This document shows positions 25,635 through 33,369 of a DNA stretch of 64,000 bases, in pieces. Each line of letters opens with the position of its first letter. Positions within the stretch are counted from its first letter, which is position 1. The stretch spans positions 1 through 64,000 of the forward strand of contig NZ_JAUTDN010000008.1 of assembly GCF_030646155.1 (NCBI RefSeq), given 5' to 3'. The notes below the pieces were generated by a model. That model was not told the origin of the DNA, made no database searches, and was given only the letters and a program-made list of their open reading frames with translations. Both the position numbers and the translations under genes were made by a program. Source of the DNA: Conexibacter sp. CPCC 205762 (GTDB lineage Bacteria > Actinomycetota > Thermoleophilia > Solirubrobacterales > Solirubrobacteraceae).

Positions 25635-26458
25635 CGCGCCCCGACCGGCTCGCTCGCGCCCGCCTGCTCACGCCGCCGCTCGACCGCCTCCAGCACGCCG
25701 CGGCGGCGCTTCCCGCCGCGCTCGTAGGACTCGACCAGCCGCAGCTGCGCGTCGGTCAGCCGGTCGAGGCGTCTGACCACCTGCTCGACCTTGAGGCGGT
25801 CATAGCCGGGCAGCGGCTCGCCGCCGGCGCCGGTCGCGGCGTCGAGCGCGGACTCGGCGTCGCCCTGCGCCTCGCGCAGCGCTCTCGCGGCCGTCTGCGC
25901 GGCGCCGGTCGTCGTGACGTCGTAGGTCGGTCTGCCGTCGACCTCGGCGCCGACGACGGCGGCGGTAAGGCGCGGCAGCTGCTCGCGCAGCGCCGCCAGC
26001 ATCCGCTCCTCGTCGGCGCGCAGGTCGGCCGCCAGTCTCGCCGTCAGCCTGTCGCCCGCGATCGTCGCGAGCTGCTCGATCGCGTCGTAGGTGGCGATCT
26101 CCAGCGCCTCGGTGGCGGCCTCGTCCTTCGCGTTCTTGAGCAGCTTCTCCTCGCCGCTGCCGCCGCGCAGCAGGTCCAGCGGCGCCTTGCCGAGCGACAG
26201 CAGCTGGCCGGTGACGCGCTGGCCGGCGTCGTAGAGGGTCGCGGTCAGCGAGCGGCCGTGGCCGAGATCGGCGAGCCGGCGCGAGATCCGCTCGGCGTGG
26301 CTCTGCGTCTCGTGCAGATGGCGGTCCAGCAGGGAGCGGTAGGCGCCGGTCGGCGTCATCGCGACATGCGCCTGCAGCGTGCGCACGAGCGCCTGCTCCA
26401 TCGCGCGGGCCTCGATCAGATACTGGACGAGCTTGTCCTCGGTCGTGATGGCGGGCAT
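25631..26458 (-). CDS. DUF892 (YciE/YciF-type) ferritin-like protein with extended C-terminus
   Basis: A 275-residue protein. Residues 1-165 form the ferritin-like DUF892 helical bundle, with metal-ligand-like Glu/His: EDKLVQYLIEARAMEQALVRTL, DRHLHETQSHAERISRRL, ALEIATYDAIEQLATIAGD, RADEERMLAALREQL. DUF892 proteins are stress-induced and suspected ferroxidases. The last 100 residues are a charged helical extension (DRLKVEQVVRRLDRLTDAQLRLVESYERGGKRR). ATG at 26458 has GGAG seven bases upstream. It is divergent from a small-protein operon, and GTTT-N16-GGGCAG upstream hints at a stress sigma factor. Confidence 0.87.
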   Translation of the reverse strand: MPAITTEDKLVQYLIEARAMEQALVRTLQAHVAMTPTGAYRSLLDRHLHETQSHAERISRRLADLGHGRSLTATLYDAGQRVTGQLLSLGKAPLDLLRGGSGEEKLLKNAKDEAATEALEIATYDAIEQLATIAGDRLTARLAADLRADEERMLAALREQLPRLTAAVVGAEVDGRPTYDVTTTGAAQTAARALREAQGDAESALDAATGAGGEPLPGYDRLKVEQVVRRLDRLTDAQLRLVESYERGGKRRRGVLEAVERRREQAGASEPVGAR

Positions 26459-26547
26459 GTGGGCTCCAGCGACGATGGTGGGCGGGCTTTGAGTGCAGTC
26501 GCACTGCTGCCCTGCCGACTGGCCCCGCAAACCGCTGCACGCGGCTC

Positions 26548-26572
26548 GTTTCGCGCTCTCCTGGGCGGGAAC
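26548..26572 (+). promoter_or_regulatory. SigB/SigF-like promoter upstream of the small-protein operon
   Basis: GTTTCG (starting 26548) and GGGAAC (26567-26572), with 15 bases between GTTT and GGGAAC, resemble the GTTT-N15-16-GGGTAT promoter of SigB/SigF-type stress sigma factors. The first gene starts 38 bp downstream. Match is by eye and the -10 is imperfect. Confidence 0.45.
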
Positions 26573-26610
26573 GGTGATGAGGCGACCACCGACGACGAGA
26601 GGACGCCCGC

Positions 26611-26847
26611 ATGCCCGTCGCACCTGCCATGCCGGCGCTGGAGGTTCCGGAGCCGGCCCAGCCCGATCAGCCGCTGCCGGGCGATCCCGGACCGACCGTC
26701 CCGGACCCGGCGCCGCCGGAGCCGCCGGACGCACCGCCGGGGCCTGAGATCCCGCAGCCACAGCCGCCGGTCGAGCCCGATCCGCCGGCGCCCGACATCC
26801 CCAGCCCGGACCCGAAGGGCCCGGAGACCCGCCAGGAGCAGTCATGA
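26611..26847 (+). CDS. Small proline-rich protein
   Basis: A 78-residue, almost entirely disordered protein rich in Pro, Asp, Glu and Gln (repeats of PDPxPPxPP), with no signal peptide. ATG at 26611 follows GAGAGGA. Its stop overlaps the start of the next gene (ATGA), and the same happens again further on, so three small genes form a tight operon. I do not recognise it. Coupled starts and ribosome site support that it is real despite the low complexity. Confidence 0.62.
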   Translation: MPVAPAMPALEVPEPAQPDQPLPGDPGPTVPDPAPPEPPDAPPGPEIPQPQPPVEPDPPAPDIPSPDPKGPETRQEQS

Positions 26848-27053
26848 GCGACGAGACCCCGAAGCAGTCCGACCAGTTGCCCGAGGAAGCGCCCGCCGAG
26901 CAGGTCCCCGACGACGTCGAGGGGGCCGACGAGGGCGCCGCCCGCGAGGAGGGCAGAAGGCTCGCCAGACAGGAGTCCCAGGACACGTCCGACCTGGGCT
27001 ACCGTGACTCCGACGAGGCCAACGCGTACGAGCGACACGGAGCTGGCAGATGA
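26844..27053 (+). CDS. Small acidic hydrophilic protein
   Basis: A 69-residue acidic protein (MSDETPKQSDQLPEEAPAEQ...) ending in QDTSDLGYRDSDEANAYERHG, with no hydrophobic core. It is joined to both neighbours by ATGA overlaps. Composition resembles hydrophilin/LEA-like stress proteins, but no LEA repeat is seen. The function is unknown. Confidence 0.68.
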   Translation: MSDETPKQSDQLPEEAPAEQVPDDVEGADEGAAREEGRRLARQESQDTSDLGYRDSDEANAYERHGAGR

Positions 27054-27370
27054 GCGAAGAACCGCGCTGGGAAGAGGACGAGGTCGAGGCGGCCGCCGCC
27101 GAGGCGCGCGCGATCGGCGGCGTCGCCGGTGACGAGGGGCTCGACCCGGCCGATCGTCCGCTCGTCGAGGCCGGCGAGGGCGAGGCCGAGGGCTTCGAGC
27201 TGGCCGAGGAGGAGCTGGTCGAGCACGCGACCCACGGCGATCAGCAGTCGGCGCATGCGATCCTGCGCGATCAGGGCGCCGACGAGGACCCGCGCGCGGC
27301 CGACCAGACCGACGCCGAAGCCGACGAGGAGCGCTCCAGCGAGCGCGAGGATTCCGACTACGATCGCTGA
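27050..27370 (+). CDS. Small acidic protein, third gene of the operon
   Basis: A 106-residue very acidic protein (MSEEPRWEEDEVEAAAAEARAIGG; then EGFELAEEELVEHATHGDQQSAHAILRDQGADEDPRAADQ). The central part containing HATHGDQQSAHAILRD looks partly helical and is the most complex piece of the operon. It starts on an ATGA overlap and ends before a hairpin. No family was recognised. Confidence 0.7.
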   Translation: MSEEPRWEEDEVEAAAAEARAIGGVAGDEGLDPADRPLVEAGEGEAEGFELAEEELVEHATHGDQQSAHAILRDQGADEDPRAADQTDAEADEERSSEREDSDYDR

Positions 27371-27377
27371 AGTGCCA

Positions 27378-27409
27378 GAACCTTGACCGTGAAACTTCGG
27401 TGAAGGTTC
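27378..27409 (+). terminator. Hairpin after the small-protein operon
   Basis: GAACCTT (27378-27384) pairs with AAGGTTC (27403-27409); after one G-G mismatch, ACCG pairs with CGGT around an 8-base loop. The downstream sequence is AT-rich (ACATTTGCAGCACTTTTGAT). Confidence 0.55.
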
Positions 27410-27434
27410 ACATTTGCAGCACTTTTGATATTGC

Positions 27435-27454
27435 GGGCGAGCCTAGGCTCGCCC
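27435..27454. promoter_or_regulatory. Perfect 20-bp palindrome at the CpsB-like gene start
   Basis: GGGCGAGCCTAGGCTCGCCC is a perfect palindrome ending one base before the ATG at 27456. It could be an operator or a translation-blocking hairpin. Nothing else in the window matches it. Confidence 0.45.
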
Positions 27455-27455
27455 C

Positions 27456-28235
27456 ATGTCGTACGTCGACCTCCATTGTCATCTGCTGCCCGGCCTCGAC
27501 GACGGCGCGGCTACCGCTGACGACATGCTGCGGCATGCGCGGCGGCTGCACGCCGAGGGCGTGCGCGACGTCGCCTGTACTCCGCACGTCAAGCGCGACG
27601 AGTTCCCGGGCGTGCCGATCCGCGAGCTGCAAGAGCGCGTCAGACGCGCCCAGCGGGCGATCTCCGACGCGGGCCTCGGCGTCCGCCTGCACCTCGGCGC
27701 CGAGCTCGCCCACCCGGACGCGCTGCTGCTGCCGGAGACGGATCTGGAGCGGATCTCGCAGGGTCCGAGCGGCCGTCGCTGGCTGCTGCTGGAGTGCCCC
27801 TTCGACGGTCTCGACGACGACTTCGCGCTCGCCTTCCGCCGCCTCCAGGGGCTCGGCTACGGCCTCCTGCTGGCGCACCCCGAGCGCTCCGCCGGCCTGC
27901 TGAGCGGCGACGGTCTCGGCCGCCTGCGCCCGTTGCTGGCGCAGGGCGCGCTGCTGCAGGTGAACGTCTGCTCGCTGCTGGGCAACCACGGCCTCGACGT
28001 GCAGGACGCCGCCGTGCGGCTCGTGCGCGAGGGGCTCGCCTACTGCCTCGCCTCCGACGGCCACCCGGGCTCGCGCGAGCAGACGCTCCAGCTCGGCTTC
28101 CACCTGCTGCTGCGCGCCGGCGCGTCGAGCACGCAGGCCTACCGCCTCACGCAGGCGAACCCGCGGCTGCTGCTGCGCGACGGCGTCCGCCGTCCGCTGG
28201 TGGAGCTCGAGCGGGCGCTCGCGGCGGCCGCCTGA
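27456..28235 (+). CDS. CpsB/CapC-type tyrosine-protein phosphatase (PHP fold)
   Basis: A 259-residue metal-dependent phosphatase of the PHP superfamily. Metal-binding motifs are VDLHCHLLPGLDDG (residues 4-17), ACTPHVKRDEF, LHLGAELAHP, LLAHPERS and LASDGHPGSREQT. In Firmicutes CpsB/YwqE enzymes dephosphorylate the tyrosine kinase that controls capsule export. No kinase or polysaccharide genes lie nearby, so the target here is open. A 20-bp palindrome sits directly before the start. Confidence 0.9.
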   Translation: MSYVDLHCHLLPGLDDGAATADDMLRHARRLHAEGVRDVACTPHVKRDEFPGVPIRELQERVRRAQRAISDAGLGVRLHLGAELAHPDALLLPETDLERISQGPSGRRWLLLECPFDGLDDDFALAFRRLQGLGYGLLLAHPERSAGLLSGDGLGRLRPLLAQGALLQVNVCSLLGNHGLDVQDAAVRLVREGLAYCLASDGHPGSREQTLQLGFHLLLRAGASSTQAYRLTQANPRLLLRDGVRRPLVELERALAAAA

Positions 28236-28254
28236 GCGGCCCCGCGAGGAGGCT

Positions 28255-28280
28255 GCGGGCGCGCCAGGGGACGCGCCCGC
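28255..28280 (+). terminator. Hairpin after the CpsB-like gene
   Basis: A perfect 9-bp stem, GCGGGCGCG (28255-28263) with CGCGCCCGC (28272-28280), lies 20 bp past the stop. There is no T-tract, so termination strength is uncertain. Confidence 0.5.
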
Positions 28281-28316
28281 GCGGGAGCGCGTCGCGCGCG
28301 AGCGGACGTACGGCGC

Positions 28317-28330
28317 TTAGGGTAACCTAA
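28317..28330. promoter_or_regulatory. Iron-box-like site upstream of the HugZ-like gene
   Basis: TTAGG-GTAA-CCTAA ends six bases before the start codon at 28337. Three further TTAGG-N4-CCTAA sites precede other genes of the haem locus. The half-sites match DtxR/IdeR boxes. TAACCT within it fits a -10 element for a leaderless transcript. Confidence 0.78.
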
Positions 28331-28336
28331 CGCCCC

Positions 28337-29164
28337 ATGTCAACTCTGCGTGCGCCGAATCCCGATCACCAGGTCCCTGAAGGATTCCAGTACTTCCCGC
28401 CCCCGCTGGAGCCCGCCGAGCCCGGCGAGCGCCGGACGCCGGCCGAGGAAGCGCGCACGCTGCTGGCTCACTCGGTCGTCGGGACGCTCGGCTCGCTGAG
28501 CGAGGACGGCACGCCGTGGGCCTCGATGGTCGTCTTCGGCACGCTCGCCGACGGCGCGCCGGTGCTGTACGTCTCGACGCTCGCCGAGCATGGCCGCAAC
28601 CTCGAGCGCGACCAGCGCGGCAGCCTGTCGGTCGCCGCCCCGGTCGGCGACGCCCCGGATCCGCTCCAGGTCGGCCGCGTCACGCTCGCGGGCGTCTGGG
28701 AGAAGCCGACCGGCGAGCGCGAGGAGCAGGCCCGCGAGGCCGCCTATGCCGCGATGCCGTACGGCAGAACGTACGCCAAGCTCGGCGACTTCTCGCTGTG
28801 GGTCCTGAACGTCCAGCGCGTCCGCTGGGTCGGCGGCTACGGGATCATGGGCTCCGACGACGCGGCCGCGTACAAGACCGCCGAGATCGACCCGACCGCG
28901 CCGAACGCCGCGCACGCGATCGAGCACCTCAACGAGGACCACGCCGACGCGCTGCTGCAGATCGCGCAGAAGCTGGCCGGCTACCCGGACGCGACCGCCG
29001 CGACGACGACCTCGATCGACCGCTACGGCATGGACCTCTCGATCGACACGCCGCGCGGCAAGGCGCCGGCGCGCGTCGGCTTCGCGGAGCGCGCCACGGA
29101 GGCCGACGGCCTGCGGATGGCGACCGTCGAGCTGGCCAAGCGCGCTCGCCAGGCCGACGCCTGA
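28337..29164 (+). CDS. HugZ-like haem oxygenase family protein (PNPOx fold plus DUF2470)
   Basis: A 275-residue protein with a split-barrel flavin-binding-like domain (AHSVVGTLGSLSEDGTPWASMVVFGTLADG ... LYVSTLAEHGRNLERDQRGSL) and a C-terminal DUF2470 domain (AHAIEHLNEDHADALLQIAQKLAG ... SIDRYGMDLSI). The combination is that of HugZ-type haem-degrading proteins, whose C-terminal His region contacts haem; HLNEDH is the likely equivalent. It has its own iron box and terminator. The family also holds proteins without haem oxygenase activity, so the haem role rests partly on context. Confidence 0.85.
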   Translation: MSTLRAPNPDHQVPEGFQYFPPPLEPAEPGERRTPAEEARTLLAHSVVGTLGSLSEDGTPWASMVVFGTLADGAPVLYVSTLAEHGRNLERDQRGSLSVAAPVGDAPDPLQVGRVTLAGVWEKPTGEREEQAREAAYAAMPYGRTYAKLGDFSLWVLNVQRVRWVGGYGIMGSDDAAAYKTAEIDPTAPNAAHAIEHLNEDHADALLQIAQKLAGYPDATAATTTSIDRYGMDLSIDTPRGKAPARVGFAERATEADGLRMATVELAKRARQADA

Positions 29165-29183
29165 GCGCACCTACGGGAACCCA

Positions 29184-29210
29184 GGCGGCGGCGCAACTTC
29201 TCCCGCCGCC
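29184..29210 (+). terminator. Hairpin after the HugZ-like gene
   Basis: GGCGGCGG (29184-29191) pairs with CCGCCGCC (29203-29210) around an 11-base loop, followed by TTCGGTT. It separates the HugZ-like gene from the next iron box. Confidence 0.6.
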
Positions 29211-29224
29211 TTCGGTTACCCTAA

Positions 29225-29238
29225 TTAGGCCTGCCTAA
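29225..29238. promoter_or_regulatory. Iron-box-like site upstream of the haem-transport operon
   Basis: TTAGG-CCTG-CCTAA, preceded directly by ACCCTAA so that three half-sites follow one another. It lies 47 bp upstream of the IsdG-like gene that opens the operon. The arrangement is the same as at 36030-36043. Confidence 0.8.
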
Positions 29239-29285
29239 ACGCCGGCCGACGACTGAAAGACAGCGAAGAGCCGAGAGGAAGCCAC

Positions 29286-29594
29286 ATGATCGTGGTCATG
29301 AACGTGGTCAGCGCCGCAGAAGGCAAGGCGGCGGAGTTCGAAGAGGCGTTCCGCACGCGCGAGAGTCATCTCGCCGAGGTCGACGGCTTCCTCGGTTTCG
29401 AGCTGCTGCGCCGCGAGGGTGAGAACGAATATCTCGTCTCCAGCCGCTGGGAGAGCCGCGAGGCGTTCCACGCCTGGCTCAGAAGCGACGCCTTCCGCAA
29501 GGCGCACTCGGGCGACGCCGGCAGCAGAGGCCAGCTGTCGCACGGCAACGAGGTCCGCTCCTACGAGGTGCTGCTGACGGAGGCGCCCGCATGA
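29286..29594 (+). CDS. IsdG/MhuD-like haem-degrading monooxygenase
   Basis: A 102-residue ABM-fold protein. The residues that define the IsdG/MhuD haem oxygenases are in place: Asn6 (MIVVMNVV), Trp64 (FHAWLRSD) and the haem ligand His74 (FRKAHSG), close to N7, W66 and H75 of Mycobacterium tuberculosis MhuD. The enzyme should open haem and release iron in the cytoplasm. GAGAGGAAGCC provides the ribosome site. It opens the operon with the haem transporter and overlaps the next gene by ATGA. Confidence 0.88.
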   Translation: MIVVMNVVSAAEGKAAEFEEAFRTRESHLAEVDGFLGFELLRREGENEYLVSSRWESREAFHAWLRSDAFRKAHSGDAGSRGQLSHGNEVRSYEVLLTEAPA

Positions 29595-30457
29595 GCCGCC
29601 GCATCGCCGCCGCGCTGCTGGCCGCCCTGCTGCTCGCGCTCGGGCTCTCCAGCGCCGCGCAGGCCGCCTCGCCGAAGATCGTCGCGCTGACGCCGTTCAC
29701 GGCCAACACGATCTCCCTGCTCGGGATCAAGCCGATCGCGATCGGCGAGACGCTCGGCGGCAACGAGAAGTTCAACAGAGGGCTGAAGGGCGTCGACCGT
29801 CTCACGCTCGCCCATCCCAACGGCGCGAACCCCGAGGAGCTGGCCGTCAAGCAGCCCGACCTCGTGCTGTCGGCGCCGATCTGGCGCAAGGGCAACGACC
29901 GCCTCAAGTCGCTCGGCATCAAGGTCGTCGAGAGCGACCCGCAGAGCGTCGACGACGTGATGCGGCAGACCGAGTCGATCGGCCAGCTGGTCGGCAAGCG
30001 CGCCGCCGCCAAGAGACTGGCGGACACCCAGCGCGCCCGCCTCAAGGTCGCCAAGAGCCGCGCCAGAAGACATCCGACCGTGCTGCTCGTGCTCGGCCTC
30101 GGCCGCAGCGTGCAGGCGTTCATGCCGAACTCGTGGGGCGGCGACGTGATCACGCAGTCCGGCGGCCGGCTGCTGACGAAGGGCCTGGAGAGCGCGACCG
30201 AGCAGGGCTTCGCGAAGCTCTCCGACGAGGTCATCATCCAGCGCAACCCCGACATCATCATCGCGGTGCCGCACGGCCCGGTCAGCAACATCCCGCGGAT
30301 CGCCGAGGACCTGCGCAACAACGCCGCCTGGAAGAACACCAAGGCGGCGAAGACGAGACGGATCTTCGTCTCGACCGACAACTCGCTGCTGCAGGCGATG
30401 CCGCAGGCCGCGTCGGTGATCGCCGCGGTGCAGACGAAGTACCTGAGAAACCGGTAG
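29591..30457 (+). CDS. hmuT: Haem ABC transporter substrate-binding protein (HmuT-like), no lipobox
   Basis: A 288-residue exported binding protein of the BtuF/FhuD/HmuT family (KIVALTPFTANTISLLGIKPIAIGETLGG; NPEELAVKQPDLVLSAPIW; VLLVLGLGRSVQAFMPNSWGGDVITQSGG). The signal peptide (AALLAALLLALGLSSAAQAA) ends in a standard signal peptidase I site. There is no cysteine anywhere in the protein, so it cannot be lipid-anchored as usual for Gram-positive binding proteins. Haem as ligand is inferred from the flanking haem-degrading and HtaA genes. Confidence 0.85.
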   Translation: MSRRIAAALLAALLLALGLSSAAQAASPKIVALTPFTANTISLLGIKPIAIGETLGGNEKFNRGLKGVDRLTLAHPNGANPEELAVKQPDLVLSAPIWRKGNDRLKSLGIKVVESDPQSVDDVMRQTESIGQLVGKRAAAKRLADTQRARLKVAKSRARRHPTVLLVLGLGRSVQAFMPNSWGGDVITQSGGRLLTKGLESATEQGFAKLSDEVIIQRNPDIIIAVPHGPVSNIPRIAEDLRNNAAWKNTKAAKTRRIFVSTDNSLLQAMPQAASVIAAVQTKYLRNR

Positions 30458-30490
30458 CAACCGGCTTCGCGCAGCAGAGATGACGACCCG

Positions 30491-31477
30491 GTGAGCCTCC
30501 GACAGATCCTGGTCGCCCTCTTCGCGGTGGTGGCGCTCGTCGCCGCCGCGATCGGGTCGATCGCCTTCGGCGCGGTCCACGTCCCGATCTCGGACGTGAT
30601 CGACGCGCTCACCGGGCAGGGCAAGGACGGCCCGCTGAAGCAGATCATCCTCGACCTGCGCCTGCCGCGGATGGTCGAGGCGATCCTCGTCGGCGCCGCG
30701 CTCGGCGTCGCCGGCACGCTGCTGCAGGGCGCGCTCGCCAACCCGCTCGCCTCGCCCGACGTGATGGGCGTCACCGGCGGCGCCTCGTTCGGCGCGATCC
30801 TGATCCTGATCGTCTTCCCGGCGCAGATCGCGCTGCTGCCGATCGGCGCGCTCGTCTGCGGCATGCTCGCCGCCGGGCTCGTCTTCGTGATCGGCGCGAC
30901 CGGCACCGGCGGCGGCAGCGCCGCCCGCCTGATCCTCGCCGGGATCGCGATGACGGCCGCCTTCCAGGCCGGCACGACCTCGCTGATGGCCTCGTTCCCG
31001 GACCGCGTCCCCGGCGCGATCTTCTGGCTCGCCGGCGGCCTCACGACGGCCGGCTGGGAGAACGTCAAGGTGACGTGGCCGTACCTCGCGCTCGGCTTCT
31101 TCCTCGCGATCATGCTGGCGCGGCCGCTGGACCGCCTCTCGCTCGGCGACGACGTCGCCGCCTCGCTCGGCTCGCGGCCGCGCGCGATTCGCCTCACCGC
31201 CGCGATCGCCGCCGCGATGCTGGCCGCCTGCGCCGCCGCGATCGCCGGCCTCGTGACCTTCCTCGGCCTCTTCATCCCGCACGTCGTGCGGATGGCGTCG
31301 GGCACCTCCAGCAACGCCTACATCGTGCCGGTCTCGGCGCTCGCGGGCGCGGCGCTGATGCTCGTCGGCGACACGCTCGCGCGCGTCGTCGCGGCGCCGA
31401 TCGAGCTGCCGGTCGGCCCGCTGATGGTGCTGCTCGGCGTGCCGCTGTTCCTCTACCTGCTGCGGAGACAGACATGA
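30491..31477 (+). CDS. hmuU: Haem/iron-complex ABC transporter permease (FecCD family)
   Basis: A 328-residue membrane permease starting at GTG 30491. It shows the FecCD hallmarks DLRLPRMVEAILVGAALGVAGTLLQGALANPLASPDVMGVTGGASFGA and GLVTFLGLFIPHVVRMASG, with about nine to ten hydrophobic helices. It forms the channel for the ligand delivered by the preceding binding protein and is powered by the following ATPase, whose start overlaps its stop (ATGA at 31474-31477). Confidence 0.92.
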   Translation: MSLRQILVALFAVVALVAAAIGSIAFGAVHVPISDVIDALTGQGKDGPLKQIILDLRLPRMVEAILVGAALGVAGTLLQGALANPLASPDVMGVTGGASFGAILILIVFPAQIALLPIGALVCGMLAAGLVFVIGATGTGGGSAARLILAGIAMTAAFQAGTTSLMASFPDRVPGAIFWLAGGLTTAGWENVKVTWPYLALGFFLAIMLARPLDRLSLGDDVAASLGSRPRAIRLTAAIAAAMLAACAAAIAGLVTFLGLFIPHVVRMASGTSSNAYIVPVSALAGAALMLVGDTLARVVAAPIELPVGPLMVLLGVPLFLYLLRRQT

Positions 31478-32331
31478 GCCCGCTGGCGCATCGCACTCCG
31501 CCCGCGTTCGACGCCTCCGCGCCGCTGCTGGAGGCGCGTGACGTGACCGTCTCGCTCGGCGGCAGACAGATCCTGCACGGCGCCGACATGACCGTCGAGG
31601 CCGGCTCGCTGGTCGCGATCGTCGGCCCCAACGGCGCCGGCAAGTCGACCTTCGCGCGGACCGTCTCGGGGCTGCTGAAGCCGGACAGCGGCTCGGTCAG
31701 ATGGAGCGGCGTCGAGATCGGCGCGCTGCGCGGCCGCACGCTCGCGCAGCTGCGCGCGTTCGTGCCGCAGCGGGCGCGCGTGCCTGACGGCGTCTCCGTC
31801 CGCGAGGCCGTCCGCATCGGCCGCTCGCCGCACGTCAAGCCGCTCGGCCGCCTGCTCAGATCAGACCACGACGCGGTCGACCGCGCGATGGCGCGCGCGG
31901 GCGTCGAGCAGTTCGCCGACCGCGCGCTGACGACGCTCTCCGGCGGCGAGCTGCAGCGGGTTCAGATCGCGGTCGGGCTCGCGCAGGAGGCGCCCGTGCT
32001 GATGGCCGACGAGCCGACCTCGCACCTCGACCTCGGCGCGACCGCGACGCTCGCGAAGCTGCTGCGCGGCCTGACCGCCGACGGCCTCGCCGTCGTGCTG
32101 GTCGTCCACGACCTGTCGCTGGCGGCCGCGGTCGCCGACACGGTCGTCGTGATCGCCGGCGGCCGCTCGGTCGCCAGCGGCCCGCCGTCGGAGGTGTTCG
32201 TGCGCGAGCGGCTGCACGAGGTCTGGCACGTCGACGCCGCGCTCGAGCAGCGCACCGACGGCCACACGGCCCTCCACGTCGCGTGGCTGGGCATGTCGGA
32301 GCCCGACTCGGGCTTCCACACCGACGCCTGA
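31474..32331 (+). CDS. hmuV: Haem/iron-complex ABC transporter ATP-binding protein
   Basis: A 285-residue ABC ATPase. Walker A is VGPNGAGKST, the signature LSGGELQRVQ, Walker B VLMADEP and the switch histidine is in LVVHDLS. The N-terminus begins at ATG 31474, in the stop of the permease gene. The C-terminal part (VWHVDAALEQRTDGHTALHVAWLG) is typical of haem and siderophore ATPases. It ends 9 bp from the stop of a convergent membrane protein gene, with no visible terminator between. Confidence 0.93.
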   Translation: MSPLAHRTPPAFDASAPLLEARDVTVSLGGRQILHGADMTVEAGSLVAIVGPNGAGKSTFARTVSGLLKPDSGSVRWSGVEIGALRGRTLAQLRAFVPQRARVPDGVSVREAVRIGRSPHVKPLGRLLRSDHDAVDRAMARAGVEQFADRALTTLSGGELQRVQIAVGLAQEAPVLMADEPTSHLDLGATATLAKLLRGLTADGLAVVLVVHDLSLAAAVADTVVVIAGGRSVASGPPSEVFVRERLHEVWHVDAALEQRTDGHTALHVAWLGMSEPDSGFHTDA

Positions 32332-32340
32332 GCGGTTCGC

Positions 32341-33369
32341 TCAGACGTCGCCGCCCTGCGCGCCGGCGACGGCCGAGTCAGCAGGGTCCAGCAGCGTCTG
32401 CTTGCGCGCCTTGTTGCCCTTGATCTCTCTGCCGGTCGGCCCGATCAGGTCGGTGGCCGCCTTCGAGGCGAGCGTGCCGGCGAACGTCTGCGCCGACAGC
32501 TGCCAGAGGCTCGCGACGCTGACGTCGAAGACCGGGTCGGCGGCGTAGAGCGTCAGGTAGGAGTAGACGGCCGCCGCGACGCCGCCGCCGATCATCACCC
32601 AGAAGCGGAAGTTGAGCACGTAGGTCCAGTCGACCTCGATCGGGCCCCAGCGCCGGTCGGCGCCGATCCGCACGAAGATGCCCGCGACGAGGCCCAGCAG
32701 CGCGGCCAGCACGGCGGGCACGGGGCTCGTGTCGCGCGCGCTGATCGTGAGGCCGAGCGGCACGGGCGCGGCCGCGCCGGCCAGCACCATCAGCCCGCCG
32801 CTGTAGGTGCCGGCGTCGATCGCGGTCGGCTGGCGCGGGTCGTAGCAGACGACCACCTGCACGAGCGCGGGGTCGGTCGCGAGCGGCTCGACCCAGGTGA
32901 CGAGCTGGCGCTGGCCGATCGGCATCGTGCGCTCGCCGTCGGCGGTCAGGAAGTCGTTCACGGCGATCGCTCTGACGGCGCCGGCGCGGACCGACACGAG
33001 CCGGAACGCCTGCCGCCGCACGACGACGCCGCGGTCGGAGCCGAGCGCGACTCTCATCGTCACCGGCCCGGTCGCAGGCCGCCCCTGCGCGCCGATCGCG
33101 ACGATCGCCGGCGTCGTTCTGGCTCTGGCTCTCGCCCCGGCTCTGCGTTTGGCCTGGACGCTCGTTCTGCGTCTGGCACGGACGCTCGTTCCGCGTCTGA
33201 CGACGGCTCTCGTCTGCCCGCCCAGCGCGCTCGCGGGCACGGCGCAGCGGCTGGCGGAGGAGCTGGCGGCCCGCGCCTGCGCGTCGTCTCCGCCGCCCAC
33301 GACGAGCGCCGCGACGCTGCACCCGAGCGCGAGCGCCGACGACAGCCCGAGCGCGCGGAGCGTCCTCAT
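32341..33369 (-). CDS. Hypothetical membrane-anchored protein
   Basis: A 342-residue protein with a signal peptide or anchor (ALGLSSALALGCSVAALVVGGG), an Arg-rich low-complexity segment with repeats of RTSVxAxRR, and an extracellular beta domain (PVTMRVALGSDRGVVVRRQAFRLVSVRAG). Two C-terminal transmembrane helices follow (PAVLAALLGLVAGIFVRIGA and FWVMIGGGVAAAVYSYLTLYA), then a soluble tail. TATATT lies six bases before the ATG, so the mRNA may be leaderless. It has no iron box, so membership of the haem locus is uncertain. No family was recognised. Confidence 0.72.
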   Translation of the reverse strand: MRTLRALGLSSALALGCSVAALVVGGGDDAQARAASSSASRCAVPASALGGQTRAVVRRGTSVRARRRTSVQAKRRAGARARARTTPAIVAIGAQGRPATGPVTMRVALGSDRGVVVRRQAFRLVSVRAGAVRAIAVNDFLTADGERTMPIGQRQLVTWVEPLATDPALVQVVVCYDPRQPTAIDAGTYSGGLMVLAGAAAPVPLGLTISARDTSPVPAVLAALLGLVAGIFVRIGADRRWGPIEVDWTYVLNFRFWVMIGGGVAAAVYSYLTLYAADPVFDVSVASLWQLSAQTFAGTLASKAATDLIGPTGREIKGNKARKQTLLDPADSAVAGAQGGDV

